Under the pieces are notes generated by a model. That model did no database searches. It was not told the DNA's origin and saw only the letters and a program-made list of their open reading frames with translations. From the NCBI GenBank assembly GCA_025716815.1, contig JAIXMN010000003.1:1426001-1490000 (forward strand): 64,000 nt of DNA. Reading direction: 5' to 3'. A program made the position numbers and the translations under genes. This document shows positions 59,421 to 64,000 of the stretch, one piece after another. How positions within the stretch are numbered: the stretch's first letter is position 1; the number at the start of each line of letters is the position of its first letter. Source of the DNA: Dichotomocladium elegans (taxonomy: Eukaryota > Mucoromycota > Mucoromycetes > Mucorales > Lichtheimiaceae).

Positions 59421-59945
59421 GTTAATAATCTCTTTGTGCAGTGCTTTTTTCTATTCAGTCATCGTTCACAGACCACTTTGATTTCGAGATATTGTGTACA
59501 TTGTTAATATGACACGATGGCTCCAAGGCATGTCCTCCAATCGATTTATGTACAACTTCGCCATATAACCGTATTGGAGAATAAAAATAAATGTTCACTG
59601 TACGGTGCAGTTATCAGAACATGCAATTTGTCGATCAGTTCATTTGATCTGGCATTTAGCAGAGCCACGACACGATCCCAAAACGCTTTCAAAATTATTC
59701 GTTCAGTGACCAGCTCTGATTAGTTCTATTGATTGCTGTATTAATGACATCGGTCCTCCTTTTAAGAAGTCTATGTACGAATGTGAAACAAAATGGGAAG
59801 ATATGTACATTGCGAACAGGAAGTTGCTGATGGGATTTTCGTGTATGGAACATCTATAAATTTGATCTATCGTAAAAGGACGCTGAACTACTAAATGGTA
59901 TATCTCCGTTAATAACTCAAGCCAAAAGATAAAATAATAAGGATC

Positions 59946-61959
59946 TCATCGAGTCTTTTTGACGTGAGCCTGGCCGGTCTTGATAGATCGATGTCGCCGC
60001 AAAGCATCGCAATAGTCTGAGGGGAAATGGTCGTTCAAAAAGAAAGGAAGGAGAATGCGGAAGAGAATTCGAATGGAGTTTTCATGAGGGAGTCGTTGGA
60101 TGATGTGGCGGTTGAGTAGTCCTGACAGATGCAAAAATGAAATTGCTCGGACCGGCACAGGTATGTTGGTCTTAGGATTCGATGGGTAGATTGTTATGTT
60201 GTAGCCGGAATCAATAAAGACTAAGGTGCCCGGTGGTGTACTATCGGATATATCATCCTCATCAAACCTCTATTCTTCTTTTGTATAGCTCGTTATTTTG
60301 GTATTTACTTACTCGTATTTTAACCAAGATGGCACACGTGGTACAATATCTATGAATGTCATTCCGTCATCAGTCCAGAGGTGTGTTTCTCTATATAGCA
60401 TGTCGCGTGGAGCTGTTCTATACCATTATTGTATGCATGATGGAATATCTTGGAGGATATACTGCTGTTGAATGCTCTTGCAAAAGTAGCATCTCCAATC
60501 TTTGGGTGACCATAGGTATAAAGTCCCTGAAATCTATCAAGCGCCTTGCTCTTCGATTGGAGCATTTTCGCCAAAAAGACTAGATAATCAACGTTTCCAC
60601 GATCATAAATCCAAATATTTTTGTATTCTGCCTCTCGTCCAATATTTACTTGTTGCAAGAGCACCGCCAAGAGAATGACCAGTGATGAATAAACAGCTGT
60701 CGGGAGGCCTTTTTTCCAGGAGCTTGACAATATGCTTCTCGGCCTGGACAAACATGCTATTAGTGCGAATATCGGTGCTGTGGCCAATCCATGAGCTGTC
60801 CACTGGATCCGATACGTGATGGAACACATTGAGTGTCAGAAACTCAAGGATCTTAAAACAAGCTTTAAATGCCGATACAATTGTGCGATAGAGGGAAACG
60901 CCATCCAACTCAAGCTGCAGAGCAGCTACTGCCGAACGATTGGTGCGATTGACTTGGGAATCGCCCATTGCTTGCCAAAATCCTTTATGGACGCGACCCA
61001 TTGACTCCCCTAAGTGAGTATGAATCTCAATCATGCCCATATGAATGTTTGTAACGTAGTTTTGAAAGTTCAGCGGGTTGGTCCTGATCGCACCGTTCAG
61101 TCGAGTCCTCTCACGGAAATCTGCTCCCAACTTCAACCTTACCCTCTGAATACAAGTAGGATATCGTTCCCTTTCGCCACAATAAATGCGCAGATGTTCT
61201 GCATAGACGTCAATAACGTGTAGCTGCGCCCACAACGCGCTCGTGACTTACCAGGTATGCTATGGGTTTGAATGTCTCAAGCACCTCAAAACCAGCCTTT
61301 TCGAGCTCGTACTCTATAACAGCAACGTCCTCATAGACCAGTTTTGATGCAACGCTCAGAGTGTAAGCCAAGGGGAGTGAATAGTAAGGATGGCGTATGT
61401 TATTGGTGACCGTCGGCTTAGCAAACAGGCTAAAGTCTGGATCCATAGCATTGATGACGGAGAATCGCCTCCCGGTAGGATGAACACCCACCAGCCGGCT
61501 CAGGATGCTGCGGATCAAGTGATCAAACATCAAGAGCATCATGAACCATAGAAAAAATGTCAACCGCACCACCACCGATACAACGGGCCCGATAATATAA
61601 GTCCGGGCGAGGAAGCGTGTGATCGGACCGAGGATATGCTGGATACCGTTCAGAACAAGTGGGGCGCCGACTTGAAACGTAGCGTAGCTCACGAAAACAA
61701 CAATTGACACCGTGAACCCGACCAGCGATATGCATAATAATATCACACTCAGCATGCTTTGTTCTTTGGAGAGACAGTAAAGTCCACCTATCGCAGGCAA
61801 GGAGGAAAGGACGATCGCGGCTGTAAATGGGATCCGTTTGCGCATTCTGGCATTCAAAGGTGGAAAAATACAAAGCGAAGAAGTGAAACTGACTAGAAGC
61901 TGCAGGAATAAATACCCTAGTTCCCATTGTCCTTTTTTTGGTGCTCTAGAAAACGTCAT
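59946..61959 (-). CDS. Membrane-anchored class 3 lipase
   Basis: Alpha/beta-hydrolase lipase with an N-terminal membrane domain. Six exons (61959-61252, 61198-61143, 61083-60650, 60579-60424, 60349-60313, 60267-59946), all in phase, give 570 residues. Residues 1-130 hold about four hydrophobic helices (LGYLFLQLLVSFTSSLCIFP, MLSVILLCISLVGFTVSIVV). The lipase core begins with DILLVFRGTNPLNFQNYV, followed by the nucleophile elbow CLFITGHSLGGALA, then TYGHPKIGDATFARAF (candidate Asp) and the NDIVPRVPSWLKYE motif before the catalytic His region, although the His itself is not pinned down. The C-terminus is basic (KTGQAHVKKTR). Such lipases act at endomembranes or lipid droplets. The ATG at 61959 is used; the upstream frame lacks a start. 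Confidence 0.9.
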
Positions 61960-62730
61960 CGACGTCAAGCCCAAAAGGCGAATGACGAATATGGAGACCT
62001 AAGTCATGGACTAACATGCTATCAACCTATTCGATTAGGGCAGAGTGGATGGCTGTCGTACAACGAAACACTCTGTCATTGCAAGAACTTTCCCAGTTCT
62101 TCTTTCTTTTTCTTTTTCTTTTTTTTAAAAAAATAGTTGCATATGGCCAGGGAAATTGCAACCGGCGCCATAGGGGGAGACGAAGCTCCTAACCTAAACG
62201 CCCATCGCACCCTATTCCCTCTCCTTGCTCATTCTGCAATTGTTTGACGATTTCGATGTATCTTCGATAGCCATAAGGCCATCTCACACGAATGCTTTTA
62301 TAATCAATTGGTAATTTAAGCGTTAAGAAGAAAACACTTCGGTAAAGGTTAGTCGCTTTTATAGACGTTGCGGTATATAAAAACTAAAAACTTTTTCTCG
62401 CGGAGACACAATATGCTAAGCGGGCATTAAACACGATAAGCCACCGATGTCTCATTTTTAAATCACGTGCCGTAAAAGACACTTGTCACAATTCCCTGCA
62501 TTTGATCTGCAGTCATTCGGTTTGCTCTAATTTAACCATGCATAAAAAACAGATGATAATACGTTGACCACCAATGCAGAGTAGAATCGTCTTCATTTCT
62601 TTCTTTTCAATAACCTTGCTAAAGCATTGATATTCGCACATGCATATCTGTAAGTGGCTGTGCAACTCCAAATGTTTGTACTACACTTTACAGTAGCTTT
62701 TATAGGCTTCACACGCACAAACGATGAAAG
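61960..62730. other. Intergenic between lipase and HSF-type genes
   Basis: Lipase upstream region with a poly-pyrimidine/poly-A tract near 62100-62130, then spacer holding the 3' end of the HSF-type gene. No gene supported. Confidence 0.5.
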
Positions 62731-63979
62731 TTAGGGTGGTCCATGCAGTGGTGGTAGCTTGGTTGTTCTCAACAATGGGTCGATTGATGCCGTATCTGTC
62801 TTGACTAGCTCTGTTATCGAAGGAAGTTGTTGTTGTTGTTGCTGCTGTTGCTGGTGCTGCTGCTGGTTATCATCATCAGACGAGCTGAAGGTAGGTACGA
62901 TACACGACATCCGTTGTTGTTGATTTTGTTGTTGCAGGTCCGCCAAGGTGATGGCCTGGTTAAGCCTGTCGCGTAGATGTTTGAGTGTTTTCATCGTCTC
63001 TATAACAAGTAACCACACTAAATCGGGAAAATTTGCATTGGCTTCTCATTCGCTGACCACCCACATTACCTGATGTGGTTGTTACTTCTAGTATCAGTTC
63101 AACAATAGATTTAAGAAGCTATAGAACTTCACAAGTGAGTGTCTGTAACCCATATATCATGTCAATCAAAGTTGCACTGAATAGAAAAAGAGACGGTAAT
63201 CAACACTATTCTAGTCACTTTGATGGGTAGGGGAGTATGCAAAGCTCCGGGGGTGGGTAGAGTTGAGCATACCTCCTGTTGTTGTGCATGAATCCAATGC
63301 AGTCTTTGCGTTTCACTTATAGTTGCAGCACATTGTGCTTCTATCTCATCAAGCCGATCCCAGATCCTTGCGATAATTTCTGCATTGCCGGGTGCTGCTC
63401 CACCACTGGTACGTATATCGTGATCATGGTGTTGTTGTGTTGGTGCCGGCGTAGTGACAGGACTGCTGCCGCTAGAATCGTTGGAACTGCTCACATGAAG
63501 CTGCCCCCGTCGTTTGATTAAATGAAGATTAGATCGTTGGTGAGGCTGGAAGTATTCGTGGGAAAACTGATATTGGTCCGTTGATCGTGTCTCTTCATCG
63601 CGGATTCTGCGAAAGCCATATACTAATAAAAAATGTATAAGTGAAATAATAGCAATGATAAGAGGGTATGTTCATATATATAAAAGAACGTACTGTTGAG
63701 CTGGCGAACAAAGCTAGGCCAATTGCTGTGAGAAAAATATTGCGGAAGGATGTTCTGAGAGAAGTTGCTGACATCCTGGATGTGAACTGTGCTGGTATTA
63801 CGTCCTGTTGACCAACGAATGAGGTTATCAGTGAGAGGGTCATTAATCATGCTATAACCGTGAGGGACGAAAGTGATTGTATGTGTTATTGAAGAGCATA
63901 AAATAGAAAAAAGAGAGAAAGAACTTTACTCCCAAAGCTTTGTGATAAAAGCGGTCGGGTGTTGGTGATCGTTATTCAT
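62731..63979 (-). CDS. HSF-type (heat-shock-factor DNA-binding domain) transcription factor, possibly 5' incomplete
   Basis: Nuclear regulator with an HSF DNA-binding domain. Four exons (63979-63930, 63851-63694, 63622-63273, 62997-62731), in phase, give 274 residues from the first in-window ATG. The domain reads HPTAFITKLWDMINDPLTDN, LIRWSTGRNTSTVHIQDVSN, FSQNILPQYFSHSNWPSFVR and QLNIYGFRRI; the usual NMYGF is NIYGF here, and the typical Phe/Asn-rich loop is replaced by HSNWPSF. After a basic stretch (HLIKRRGQL) follow a Ser/Thr/Gln-rich part, a short coiled coil (IIARIWDRLDEIEAQ), and a Gln-rich tail. In-frame codons continue upstream of the ATG to the window edge without stop, so the true start may lie outside. 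The 275-base third intron is long for this window and could hide an exon. Confidence 0.88.
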
Positions 63980-64000
63980 TTGAAAGGAGGAAGAGCTGGA

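Larger units (their letters stand above)
52888..59945. other. Seven-kilobase gene desert with relics
   Basis: No intact gene is supported between the OPT and lipase genes. Traces: 54480-54695 (-) is an LRR/F-box-like frame (LSYLEMSSIGSSCLGVPHLK) of 71 codons without support; 55917-56657 (-) and 58740-59420 (-) are coding relics listed separately. A (TG)8 run sits at 59227-59242. The rest is AT-rich spacer with short frames only. Confidence 0.45.

Overview
The window is nuclear DNA of a filamentous fungus. Genes carry many short introns of about 45-75 bases (almost all GT-AG). Coding exons are GC-richer than the AT-rich spacers. Orthologs of purely eukaryotic genes are present: VPS26, DAM1, PEX11, HID1, eL29 and NSA1. 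A DASH subunit points to fungi. Two gene families that I know mainly as multicopy uncharacterised genes of Mucoromycota point to an early-diverging mould, probably Mucorales. That placement is an inference, not a database result. All exon coordinates were joined by hand from splice signals, reading-frame phase and family similarity.

Layout. 0-7 kb: a WrbA-type flavoprotein (+), a Ser/Thr-rich membrane mucin (+), and an eight-exon VPS26 (-) that no single ORF reveals. 8.6-12.8 kb: a decayed Plavaka-like transposase and a multi-exon uncharacterised gene with one frameshift. 15-19.4 kb: a two-finger C2H2 protein, then DAM1 and a bHLH factor tail to tail. 20.5-26.6 kb: a small secreted-protein candidate, PEX11, and a Dal5-type MFS transporter. 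27.9-31 kb: a cluster of GTTACCTC motifs in front of a PD-(D/E)XK (Rpn-like) family gene, then a decayed PIF1/Helitron helicase. 32.2-41.1 kb is the densest part: an SCP2 sterol carrier, an unassigned relic, HID1, a peroxisomal enoyl-CoA hydratase/isomerase, ribosomal eL29 and NSA1/WDR74. 45.3-52.9 kb: a three-finger C2H2 factor, an unassigned nuclear-type protein, a SCOC-like coiled coil and an OPT transporter. 52.9-59.9 kb is a long gene desert with coding relics. 60-64 kb: a membrane class 3 lipase and an HSF-type transcription factor whose start may lie beyond the window edge.

How the genes relate. There is no obvious metabolic cluster, but three genes serve peroxisomes: PEX11, the SCP2 protein and the enoyl-CoA hydratase/isomerase, the last two each ending in AKL. 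VPS26 (retromer), HID1 (trans-Golgi/secretory granules) and SCOC (Golgi coiled coil) are endomembrane genes. Small transcription factors are frequent: two C2H2, one bHLH, one HSF.

The most interesting items are: DAM1 with an apparent C-terminal winged-helix segment; an SCP2 gene whose last intron decides whether the peroxisomal signal is made; the motif cluster before the PD-(D/E)XK gene; a perfect RFX X-box; and several unassigned gene relics.
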